From the NCBI GenBank assembly GCA_035655235.1, contig DASRUX010000228.1:1-6786 (forward strand): a DNA stretch of 6,786 bases, read 5' to 3'. The stretch comes from JAGTRP01 sp035655235 (GTDB taxonomy: Bacteria > Pseudomonadota > Gammaproteobacteria > Burkholderiales > Rhodocyclaceae). Shown in pieces: positions 1 through 5,648 of this stretch. The position numbers and the translations under genes are program-made. The notes under the pieces are model-generated. The model made no database searches. It was not told the DNA's origin and worked only from the letters and a program-made list of their open reading frames with translations. The first letter of the stretch is position 1. Every line of letters starts with the position of its first letter.

Positions 1-1050
1 TTCGAGTGGGCCGACGGCGGCTACTCCAACATGATCCTGGACGACGGCGGCGACGCCACCCTGCTGCTGCATCTGGGCGCCAAGGCCGAGAAGGACATCT
101 CCGTCCTGGCCAATCCGGGCTCCGAGGAAGAAACCATCCTCTTCGCCGCCATCAAGGCCAAGCTCGCCACCGCCCCCAACTGGTACTCCGTTCGCCTGGG
201 CCAGATCAAGGGCGTAACCGAGGAAACCACCACCGGCGTCCATCGCCTGTACCAGATGCACCAGCGCGGCGACCTCAAGTTCCCGGCCATCAACGTGAAC
301 GATTCCGTCACCAAGTCCAAGTTCGACAACCTGTACGGCTGCCGCGAGTCCCTGGTGGACGGCATCAAGCGCGCCACCGACGTGATGGTCGCCGGCAAGA
401 TCGCCGTGGTCTGCGGCTACGGCGACGTGGGCAAGGGTTCCGCCCAGGCCCTGCGCGCCCTCTCCGCCCAGGTGTGGGTCACCGAAATCGATCCCATCTG
501 CGCCCTCCAGGCCGCCATGGAAGGTTATCGCGTCGTCACCATGGAATACGCCGCCGACAAGGCCGACATTTTCGTCACCACCACCGGCAACTTCCACGTC
601 ATCACCCATGACCACATGGTGAAGATGAAGAACAACGCCATCGTCTGCAACATCGGCCACTTCGACAACGAAATCGACGTCGCTTCCCTGGAGAAGTACC
701 AGTGGGAAGAGATCAAGCCCCAGGTCGATCACGTCATCTTCCCGGACGGCAAGCGCATCATCCTGTTGGCCAAGGGCCGCCTGGTTAACCTGGGTTGCGC
801 CACTGGCCACCCCAGCTACGTGATGTCTTCCAGCTTCGCCAACCAGACCATCGCCCAGATCGAGCTGTTCACCAAGACCAGCGAATACCCGGTGGGCGTC
901 TACACCCTGCCCAAGCACCTGGACGAGAAGGTGGCCCGTCTGCAGCTGAAGACCCTCAACGTGCAGCTGACCACCCTCACCGAGCAGCAGGCCGCCTACA
1001 TCGGCGTGCCGGTGCAAGGCCCCTACAAGGCCGACCACTACCGCTACTAA
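1..1050 (+). CDS. ahcY: Adenosylhomocysteinase (S-adenosyl-L-homocysteine hydrolase), 5'-truncated by the window edge
   Basis: This cytoplasmic, NAD-dependent enzyme reversibly splits S-adenosylhomocysteine into adenosine and homocysteine, clearing the product inhibitor of SAM-dependent methyltransferases and feeding methionine resynthesis. Reading frame 1 is open from base 1, giving 349 residues and a TAA stop; the family is about 470 residues long, so roughly 120 N-terminal residues are missing. In window numbering, the substrate-domain motif MILDDGGD is at 11-18, the bacterial insertion of about 40 residues covers roughly 28-70, and EETTTGVHRL follows at 74-83. The NAD Rossmann motif CGYGDVGKG is at 138-146 with its acidic strand end at E162-D164. 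CNIGHFDNE is at 216-224, GHPSYVMS at 269-276, and the conserved C-terminal KADHYRY at 343-349. The in-frame ATG at 31 is internal, not the start. The next gene begins 6 bp after the stop. Any promoter or SAH riboswitch would lie upstream, outside the window. Confidence 0.97.
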   Translation, partial: FEWADGGYSNMILDDGGDATLLLHLGAKAEKDISVLANPGSEEETILFAAIKAKLATAPNWYSVRLGQIKGVTEETTTGVHRLYQMHQRGDLKFPAINVNDSVTKSKFDNLYGCRESLVDGIKRATDVMVAGKIAVVCGYGDVGKGSAQALRALSAQVWVTEIDPICALQAAMEGYRVVTMEYAADKADIFVTTTGNFHVITHDHMVKMKNNAIVCNIGHFDNEIDVASLEKYQWEEIKPQVDHVIFPDGKRIILLAKGRLVNLGCATGHPSYVMSSSFANQTIAQIELFTKTSEYPVGVYTLPKHLDEKVARLQLKTLNVQLTTLTEQQAAYIGVPVQGPYKADHYRY

Positions 1051-1056
1051 GCGACC

Positions 1057-1407
1057 ATGCGCCTCCTCGCCCTCTGGATCGTCAACGCCGCGGCGCTTCT
1101 GGCTCTGCCCTACGTGGTGCCGTCGATCCAGGTGGCGGGGATCTGGACCGCCCTCGTGGCGGCCCTGGTGCTGGGACTGGTGAATGCCGTCCTGCGGCCC
1201 ATCCTGGTCCTCCTGACCCTGCCGGCCACCCTGCTCACCCTGGGGCTCTTCATCTTCGTCATCAACGCCGGGCTTTTCCAGCTGGCGGCGGCCCTGATCG
1301 AAGGCTTTGCGGTGGGCGGGTTCTGGTCCGCCCTGCTGGGCTCCATCGTCTATAGCATCATCTCCTGGGTGCTCAGCTCCCTCCTCTTGCCCCGGCGGGA
1401 AGACTGA
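1057..1407 (+). CDS. Phage holin family protein (PF04020-type small membrane protein)
   Basis: This 116-residue, very hydrophobic protein has about four predicted membrane segments, near residues 3-20, 28-46, 50-72 and 86-111, and a short charged tail (PRRED). The pattern GLVNAVLRPIL-(V)LLTLPATLLTLGLF at residues 40-65 is typical of the PF04020 family, annotated 'phage holin family / superfamily IV four-TM protein'. The family is widespread on bacterial chromosomes without phage, and its function is not established, so the holin name should not be taken literally. It starts 6 bp after ahcY with only a poor Shine-Dalgarno, which suggests translation depends on the upstream gene. TlyA starts one base after its TGA stop. 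The setting between ahcY and tlyA in one operon is clear, but gives no direct clue to its role. Confidence 0.85.
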   Translation: MRLLALWIVNAAALLALPYVVPSIQVAGIWTALVAALVLGLVNAVLRPILVLLTLPATLLTLGLFIFVINAGLFQLAAALIEGFAVGGFWSALLGSIVYSIISWVLSSLLLPRRED

Positions 1408-1408
1408 C

Positions 1409-2152
1409 ATGCCCCGGGCCGACCAGCTCCTGGTGGAAAGCGGCCTTGCCGCTTCCCGCACCGCCGCCCAGCGCCTCATCGCCGCCGGGCGGGTGCGCTG
1501 GCTGGGTGGCGCCGTCAGCAAGCCTGCCCAGGACATTCCCCGAGACGGTGAGCTGACGGTGGAAGCCGACCCGGCCGACCGCTACGTTTCCCGCGGCGGC
1601 CTCAAGCTGGCCGGCGCCCTGGCCGCCAGCGGCGTGTTGGCGGATGGCAAGGTCTGCCTGGACGTAGGCCAATCCACCGGCGGCTTCACCGATTGCCTGC
1701 TCCAGGCCGGCGCCGCCAAAGTGGTCGGGGTCGATGTCGGCCACAGCCAGTTGCATTCCCGGCTACAAGGCGATCCCCGGGTCGTCTGTATCGAGGGGGT
1801 CAATTGCCGTGCCCTCGAACCCGAAGACTTGGGCAGGCACCTACCGGCGGACGGCTTCAGCCTCATCGTCGCCGACGTTTCCTTCATTTCCCTCACTCTG
1901 GTCCTGCCCCAACTACCGGCGCTCCTCGCCGAGAACGGCGACCTGCTGCTCCTGGTCAAGCCCCAGTTCGAGGTCGGCCCCCAGGGATTGGGCAAGGGCG
2001 GCATCGTCCGCGACCCGGCCCTGTACGGGGAGGTGGAGGCAAAGCTGCGGCGGGCGTCGGCAGACGCCGGGCTTACGGTCCACGGCTGGTTCGACAGCCC
2101 CATCACCGGCGGCGACGGCAATCGCGAATTCTTCATTTGGCTCAGAAAATGA
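1409..2152 (+). CDS. tlyA: TlyA family rRNA (cytidine-2'-O)-methyltransferase, S4 + FtsJ-like domains
   Basis: TlyA uses SAM to 2'-O-methylate cytidines in rRNA (C1920 of 23S; long forms also C1409 of 16S). The protein has 247 residues. An S4 RNA-binding domain covers about 3-55, followed by the family linker (DRYVSRGGLKL, 57-67) and a Rossmann methyltransferase domain. The SAM-binding motif LDVGQSTGGFTDCLL is at 84-98. VADVSFISL is at 154-162 and LLVKPQFEVG at 181-190. The FtsJ-like K-D-K-E tetrad can be placed at K66, D156, K184 and E240 by alignment with remembered M. tuberculosis TlyA (K69, D154, K182, E238). It lacks about 20 C-terminal residues of the mycobacterial protein, which suggests the short TlyA(I) type. 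The ATG at 1409 is chosen because it starts the S4 domain, is one base past the upstream stop, and is preceded by GGGAAGA. Its stop overlaps the metF start. Older databases call this 'hemolysin A', which is a misleading name. Confidence 0.93.
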   Translation: MPRADQLLVESGLAASRTAAQRLIAAGRVRWLGGAVSKPAQDIPRDGELTVEADPADRYVSRGGLKLAGALAASGVLADGKVCLDVGQSTGGFTDCLLQAGAAKVVGVDVGHSQLHSRLQGDPRVVCIEGVNCRALEPEDLGRHLPADGFSLIVADVSFISLTLVLPQLPALLAENGDLLLLVKPQFEVGPQGLGKGGIVRDPALYGEVEAKLRRASADAGLTVHGWFDSPITGGDGNREFFIWLRK

Positions 2153-2973
2153 CAACCGAACTTTCCATCGAATTTTTCCCGCCCCAGACGGCGGAAGGCG
2201 TCGACAAGCTCGCTGCCACCCGGGCGAAGCTGGCCGAACTGCGGCCCGCCTTCTTCTCGGTCACCTACGGGGCCGGCGGCTCCACCCGGGAGAAGACCTT
2301 CAACCTGGTGAAGGACATCGTGGCCGAAGGCCTCCCGGCCGCTCCCCATCTTTCCTGCATCGGCTCCACCCGGGCCGGCATCAAGGAAATCCTGGACGAG
2401 TACCAGGCCGAAGGCATCCGCCGCATCGTGGCGCTCCGCGGCGACCTGCCCTCCGGCATGGCCGACCCCGGCGAACTGCGCTACGCCAACGAGCTGGTGG
2501 AATTCATCCGCAAGGAAACCGGCGACTGGTTCGACATCGAAGTAGCCGCCTACCCGGAATGGCATCCCCAGGCCAAGTCCCCCCGGGACGATCTGATCAA
2601 TTTCAAGCGCAAGGTGGATGCCGGCGCCGATTCCGCCATCACCCAGTATTTCTACAACGCCGACGCCTACTTCCACTTTGTGGACGAGGCCAAGGCCCTG
2701 GGCGTGGACATCCCCATCGTGCCGGGCATCATGCCCATCGCCAGCTTCTCCAAGCTCGCCCGCTTCTCGGATGCCTGCGGCGCCGACATCCCCCGTTGGA
2801 TGAGGAAAAAGTTCGAGAGCTACGGCGACGATGCCGACTCCATCCGGGCCTTTGGCCTGGACGTGGTCACCGAGCTTTGCCAGCGCCTGCTGGCCGGCGG
2901 CGCTCCCGGGCTGCATTTTTATTGCATGAATCAGGCCGGTCTCACCACCGAGATCGTCAAGCGACTGGCATAG
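2149..2973 (+). CDS. metF: 5,10-methylenetetrahydrofolate reductase
   Basis: MetF is a cytoplasmic FAD enzyme that reduces 5,10-methylene-THF to 5-methyl-THF, the methyl donor for methionine synthesis. The protein has 274 residues, near the usual bacterial length (E. coli 296), and is a TIM barrel throughout. SIEFFPP is at 6-12, with E8 matching catalytic E28 of E. coli MetF. FSVTYGAGGSTREKT is at 36-50, APHLSCIG at 65-72 and IVALRGDLP at 93-101, with D99 matching the flavin-modulating D120. VAAYPEWHP is at 132-140, DLINFKRKVDAGADSAITQ at 148-166, with Q166 matching Q183, and VPGIMPI at 191-197. The start overlaps the tlyA stop as ATGA with no convincing Shine-Dalgarno, so translational coupling is likely. 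It is shorter at the N-terminus than E. coli MetF, as many homologues are. With ahcY upstream it forms the methionine-regeneration part of the operon. Confidence 0.97.
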   Translation: MTTELSIEFFPPQTAEGVDKLAATRAKLAELRPAFFSVTYGAGGSTREKTFNLVKDIVAEGLPAAPHLSCIGSTRAGIKEILDEYQAEGIRRIVALRGDLPSGMADPGELRYANELVEFIRKETGDWFDIEVAAYPEWHPQAKSPRDDLINFKRKVDAGADSAITQYFYNADAYFHFVDEAKALGVDIPIVPGIMPIASFSKLARFSDACGADIPRWMRKKFESYGDDADSIRAFGLDVVTELCQRLLAGGAPGLHFYCMNQAGLTTEIVKRLA

Positions 2974-2993
2974 AAATCGGGGCGGGGGTTATC

Positions 2994-3833
2994 ATGGCAG
3001 GCACCATGGATATGCCCAGCGCCCTCAAATCCATTGCCGCCGAGGCGGCCCGCGGCGAACTGAGCTTCCCGACCAGCGTCCAGGTGGCGCTGAAGATCAA
3101 GGAAGCCCTGGACGCCCCGGACTGCCATATCGACACCGCCGCCCGCCTGGTCCAGTCGGAACCCCTCCTGGCCGCCAAGGTGGTGGCCATGGCCAATTCC
3201 GCCGCCTTCAACCCCTACGGCCGCGAAATCACCCAGGTGCGCGCCGCCTTTTCCCGCCTGGGATTCGCCACCGTCAGGGCCCTGGCGACGGCCCTGGCGA
3301 CCCGCCAACTGGCGGGCAGCCTGCCCAACCCCGAACACCGGGCCATGGCCGAGCAGTTGTGGGAACACACCGTCCAGGTGGCGGCTCTCGCCCGGGTCCT
3401 TGCCGTCCACATCACCCACCAGGACCCCGAGACTGCCCTCTTTGCCGGCATCGTCCATGAGGTGGGCAGCTTCTACCTGCTGTCCCGGCTGGACGACTAT
3501 CCCGACCTCCTGGCGGCCCCCCTGCAGGAGGACGAGGACGACGAGGACGCAATCAGCCGGGCCGTGGTCAAGGCCCTGGGCGTTCCCGATACCGTCACGG
3601 CTGCTCTGGAAGGCTTCTGGCCGGGCTACCTCGCCCTGCCCCCCCTGAGCCTGGCGGATACGCTCCTCCTGGCCGACGAGTTGGCCCCGGCCAAGTCCCC
3701 CTTCCACGAGCCCCGCGCCATCGACACCCCGGCGGCGATGCTCGATGTCACCATTGGCGAAGAGAACCTGACCGGCGTCCTGGAGGAATCGGCAGAGGAA
3801 GTACAATCCCTCATCGCCGCCCTCAAGCTCTGA
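2994..3833 (+). CDS. HDOD domain-containing protein
   Basis: This 279-residue protein matches the HDOD family, a non-catalytic-looking relative of HD phosphohydrolases found in bacterial signalling. The first half has the typical helix pattern: FPTSVQVALKIKEAL at 25-39, an LVQSEPLLAAKVVAMANSAAF stretch at 52-72, then VRAAFSRLGFATVRALA at 82-98. LWEHTVQVA is at 122-130 and AGIVHEVGSFYLL at 151-163. The canonical HD doublet is H155-E156 here, and the full metal-ligand set of true HD hydrolases is not apparent, so it is probably a protein-interaction or regulatory module. An acidic run (EDEDDED, 179-185) lies in a probable loop. There is no receiver, GGDEF or EAL domain. The ATG at 2994 follows GGCGGGGGT; ATGs at 3006 and 3012 are alternatives. 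It lies 20 bp after metF and 10 bp before the next gene, so it may be read with either. Its target is unknown. Confidence 0.85.
   Translation: MAGTMDMPSALKSIAAEAARGELSFPTSVQVALKIKEALDAPDCHIDTAARLVQSEPLLAAKVVAMANSAAFNPYGREITQVRAAFSRLGFATVRALATALATRQLAGSLPNPEHRAMAEQLWEHTVQVAALARVLAVHITHQDPETALFAGIVHEVGSFYLLSRLDDYPDLLAAPLQEDEDDEDAISRAVVKALGVPDTVTAALEGFWPGYLALPPLSLADTLLLADELAPAKSPFHEPRAIDTPAAMLDVTIGEENLTGVLEESAEEVQSLIAALKL
3279..3302 (+). repeat. 12-bp tandem duplication inside the HDOD gene
   Basis: GCCCTGGCGACG is followed directly by GCCCTGGCGACC (11 of 12 identical). In frame it encodes ALAT twice, at residues 96-103, within a helix of the HDOD domain. It may be a small slippage duplication or simply alanine-rich coding sequence. 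Confidence 0.5.
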
Positions 3834-3843
3834 TTTCCGGTTC

Positions 3844-4239
3844 ATGCCGAAATACCTCCTCCTGTTGCTGGCCCTGGCCGCGCCCGCCGTGTCCGCCTCG
3901 GTCGCCTGCCACTACACCTACGGCGGCGAAACCAAGACCCTGGTCGCCCCACCGGTGGATTCCCCTTACCCGGTGGAGACCATTGCCATCGGCTCCTTCT
4001 TCCGCTTCCGGGTCGTCTTCCAGGCGGCTCCCGCCGACCGACCCTCGGTCAAGGTCTACACCTACGCCGCCAAAGACGACAGCCCGGTGCTGATCCACCA
4101 GGCCACCTACGCCTACCCGCCGGCCCGCCCCACCGGCCCCTACGGCTTCACCGGCCTCCAGTCCGTCTATGAGCCCCTGCGGGAAAGCGAGCTGCAATAC
4201 TGGTGCGAACTGCGCCCGGAAGGCAGGGCTGCCCGATGA
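3844..4239 (+). CDS. Unrecognised secreted (probably periplasmic) protein, 131 aa
   Basis: I do not recognise this family. The N-terminus is a classical Sec signal peptide: K3, a leucine/alanine core at 4-16, and likely cleavage after A18 (AVSA) or A21. The mature part is about 110 residues with two cysteines, C22 just after the cleavage region and C121 near the end, which could form a disulfide closing the domain. The composition (many T, Y, V; alternating hydrophobic stretches such as FFRFRVVFQ at 52-60 and SVKVYTYAA at 68-76) suggests a small beta-sheet domain. C22 lacks a lipobox, so it is not an obvious lipoprotein. The gene begins 10 bp after the HDOD gene and its TGA overlaps the capA ATG (ATGA), so the two secreted proteins are probably co-translated. 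The upstream Shine-Dalgarno is weak. Signal peptide and coding context make it a real gene; the function is open. Confidence 0.75.
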   Translation: MPKYLLLLLALAAPAVSASVACHYTYGGETKTLVAPPVDSPYPVETIAIGSFFRFRVVFQAAPADRPSVKVYTYAAKDDSPVLIHQATYAYPPARPTGPYGFTGLQSVYEPLRESELQYWCELRPEGRAAR

Positions 4240-5198
4240 AAACCTTCCTCGCCGCCCTCGGCCTGGCTTTCCTGGCCACCGTCGCCCTGGCCGAACCGGT
4301 GCGCCTCGTCTTTGCCGGCGATGTCATGCTGGACGACGGCCCCGGCCGCACCATCGCCGCCGGCCGCGACCCCCTGGCCCCGGTCGCCGCGCTGCTGGCC
4401 GACGCCGACTACCGCATCGGCAACCTGGAATGCCCCATCGCCACCACCGGCCAGCCCCAGGAGGGCAAGGTCTATGCCTTCCGCGCCCATCCCCGGGTGC
4501 TGGAGGTGCTGAAGGGCCGTTTCGACGCCGTGGCGGTGTCCAACAACCACGCCGGCGACTACGGCAAGGGCGCCTTCCTGGAAACCCTGGACTGGCTGGA
4601 CAAGGCCGGCATCCGCGCCTTCGGCGGCGGCCGCAACCTCGCCGCCGCCCACGCTCCCCTGTGGATCGAGAAGGGCGGCCTGCGCATCGCCGTCCTGGGC
4701 TACGACGAATACAAGCCCCGCTCCTTCGAGGCGGGCCCAGACTGGCCCGGGGTGGCGTGGAGCGAGGACAGCCAGGTGATCGCCGATATCCGCGCCGCCC
4801 GGGCCGCCGGGGCGGACGTGGTGATCCCCTTCATGCACTGGGGCTGGGAGCGGGAGCCCCAACCCGGCGAGCGCCAGAAGCAACTGGCCCGCGCCATGAT
4901 CGACGCCGGCGCCGACCTGGTGGTGGGCGGCCATCCCCACATCACCCAGGGAGCGGAAATCTACCGGGGCAAGCCCATCATCTACAGCCTGGGCAACTTC
5001 GTCTTCGACGGCTTCGAAAGCCCCGAAACCCGCCTCGGCTGGCTGCTGCGTGTGACGGTGGACAAGAAGGGCGTGGTTGCCTGGAATACGGTCGCCGCCC
5101 GGATGGACGAAGAAGGCACGCCCCACCCCGCCCCGACTATCCCGACGCCCTGCGGCAAGGTCGGCGATACCGCACCCCGGCAGTGCGCCCGGCCGTAG
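4236..5198 (+). CDS. CapA family protein (periplasmic, calcineurin-like metallophosphoesterase fold)
   Basis: This 320-residue protein has a Sec signal peptide (K2, hydrophobic core 4-17, probable cleavage after A19: ALA/EPV) and a CapA/PgsA-type domain. Motifs in order: FAGDVML at 26-32 (metal ligand D29), GNLECPI at 62-68 (E65), AVSNNHAGDYG at 100-110 (N104, H105), VIPFMHWGWE at 196-205 (H201), VGGHPHITQG at 230-239 (H233, H235) and IIYSLGNFVFD at 248-258. This is the full set expected for the family's metal site. CapA in Bacillus acts in poly-gamma-glutamate capsule synthesis, but no capB/capC partner is present, so the substrate here is unknown. A proline-rich tail after residue 294 carries two cysteines (C306, C317) that could pair. 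The start at 4236 overlaps the preceding stop, has GGCAGGG seven bases upstream and begins exactly at the signal peptide. An in-frame ATG at 4203 would spoil the signal peptide. Confidence 0.92.
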   Translation: MKTFLAALGLAFLATVALAEPVRLVFAGDVMLDDGPGRTIAAGRDPLAPVAALLADADYRIGNLECPIATTGQPQEGKVYAFRAHPRVLEVLKGRFDAVAVSNNHAGDYGKGAFLETLDWLDKAGIRAFGGGRNLAAAHAPLWIEKGGLRIAVLGYDEYKPRSFEAGPDWPGVAWSEDSQVIADIRAARAAGADVVIPFMHWGWEREPQPGERQKQLARAMIDAGADLVVGGHPHITQGAEIYRGKPIIYSLGNFVFDGFESPETRLGWLLRVTVDKKGVVAWNTVAARMDEEGTPHPAPTIPTPCGKVGDTAPRQCARP

Positions 5199-5211
5199 AC
5201 GAGCCACGGCC
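5191..5211 (+). terminator. Inverted repeat over the capA stop, possible weak terminator
   Basis: GGCCGT (5191-5196) and ACGGCC (5206-5211) are perfect reverse complements separated by 9 nt. The repeat covers the TAG stop (5196-5198). Only a short TTT follows (5216-5218), so intrinsic termination would be weak. Its place at the end of the gene run and before a new promoter supports the call. Confidence 0.3.
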
Positions 5212-5225
5212 TCACTTTCCGCGCC

Positions 5226-5250
5226 CTTACAAATCCTTACCCATTCTTAC
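5226..5250 (+). promoter_or_regulatory. Triple CTTAC direct repeat, probable OmpR/CpxR-type response-regulator site
   Basis: CTTAC occurs at 5226-5230, 5236-5240 and 5246-5250, an exact 10-bp period (one helical turn), with unrelated spacers AAATC and CCATT. On the other strand this reads GTAAG-N5-GTAAG-N5-GTAAG, close to the E. coli CpxR box GTAAA-N5-GTAAA. OmpR-family regulators bind such direct repeats as head-to-tail dimers. The array is in the 123-bp intergenic region, 22 bp upstream of a -10-like hexamer and overlapping where a -35 would be, as expected for an activator compensating for a poor -35. The repeat is directly visible; the regulator's identity is inference, and no regulator gene is in the window. 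Confidence 0.5.
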
Positions 5251-5278
5251 AGCCCCGCTCCGGTCCCTGGTCTAGATT
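5250..5278 (+). promoter_or_regulatory. Candidate promoter for the WXXGXW lipoprotein gene
   Basis: A -10-like TAGATT is at 5273-5278 (four of six matches to TATAAT). The position 17 bp upstream (5250-5255, CAGCCC) is not a recognisable -35, which fits an activator-dependent promoter next to the CTTAC repeats. The predicted transcript would start near 5285, about 37 nt before the start codon. The rest of 5199-5321 holds no gene that I can see. Confidence 0.4.
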
Positions 5279-5286
5279 AGGGACAG

Positions 5287-5301
5287 GCCACCGCGGGTGG
5301 C
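5287..5301 (+). promoter_or_regulatory. 5'-leader hairpin upstream of the lipoprotein Shine-Dalgarno
   Basis: GCCACC (5287-5292) pairs perfectly with GGTGGC (5296-5301) around a GCG loop. If transcription starts near 5285 this hairpin is at the very 5' end of the mRNA and leaves the Shine-Dalgarno GGAAGGAG (5308-5315) free. Such a hairpin could stabilise the message. In GC-rich DNA a 6-bp stem can also arise by chance. Confidence 0.3.
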
Positions 5302-5321
5302 TGCTATGGAAGGAGAAGATC

Positions 5322-5648
5322 ATGAGGGCGAACAGATGGCTTGCGACCGCAGTCATTGCCCTGGGAGGCGCGATATTGGGCGGCTGCGTGGTGGCCCCCG
5401 CCGAGCCTTATTACGTGAACCAGCCGGTGATGGTGGCCCCGCCGCCCCCACGGGTCGAGGTAGTGGGCGTCGCACCGGCGCCGGGCTATGTCTGGATCAA
5501 CGGTTTCTGGGGCTGGAGCGGCTACCGCCACGAATGGCACCCCGGCCGCTGGGAAGCCCCCCGCCCCGGCTACGGCTGGCGTCCCCACCAGTGGCACCAG
5601 GAAGGCGGCTACTGGCACGAGCGCCGGGGCGGCTGGGAACGGCGCTGA
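5322..5648 (+). CDS. WXXGXW-repeat (YXWGXW family) lipoprotein
   Basis: This small envelope protein of 108 residues has a lipoprotein signal peptide: R3, R6, a hydrophobic core at 7-19 and the lipobox LGGC with acylated C22. Residue 23 is V, not D, so outer-membrane sorting is expected by the E. coli rule. After a proline-rich linker (29-55, with PPPPR at 40-44) comes an aromatic, histidine- and glycine-rich domain with WXXGXW units at W58-W63 and W72-W77, and a degenerate one at W86-W91 where H89 replaces glycine; GYW and GGW follow at 96-98 and 103-105. Proteins of this type are common in Proteobacteria and their function is not established; one group is associated with bcp operons. The start is fixed by a strong GGAAGGAG six bases upstream. 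It appears to be monocistronic, with its own promoter, and ends 15 bp from the convergent emrB gene. Confidence 0.88.
   Translation: MRANRWLATAVIALGGAILGGCVVAPAEPYYVNQPVMVAPPPPRVEVVGVAPAPGYVWINGFWGWSGYRHEWHPGRWEAPRPGYGWRPHQWHQEGGYWHERRGGWERR

Noticed and set aside
31..33. ATG at 31 as the ahcY start
   Set aside because: The upstream in-frame residues (FEWADGGYSN) also belong to the adenosylhomocysteinase domain, so the gene is cut by the window edge.
1057..2152. Phage or haemolysin cassette suggested by 'holin' and 'hemolysin A' names
   Set aside because: Both names are historical database labels. The proteins are a chromosomal PF04020 membrane protein and an rRNA methyltransferase, and there are no phage structural, integrase or lysis genes.
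1582..2916. Long minus-strand open frame (444 codons) opposite tlyA and metF
   Set aside because: It is antisense to two clearly identified genes; its G/A/V/D-rich translation has no recognisable motif and it is explained by high G+C in the third codon positions of the real genes.
1734..2990. Plus-strand in-frame extension upstream of the HDOD gene, which would make a 699-aa protein
   Set aside because: The extension overlaps tlyA and metF in another frame and is R/P/G-rich nonsense; the HDOD homology begins after the ATG at 2994.
3802..3807. TACAAT as a -10 box for a promoter in front of the 131-aa secreted protein gene
   Set aside because: It matches five of six consensus bases but lies inside the HDOD coding sequence and has no convincing -35 at 16-18 bp spacing; the 10-bp gene gap makes read-through from upstream more likely.
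4167..5207. Minus-strand open frame (346 codons) opposite the CapA gene
   Set aside because: It is the complement of a gene with a full set of family motifs; the composition is low-complexity GC-driven and it has no supporting start signal.
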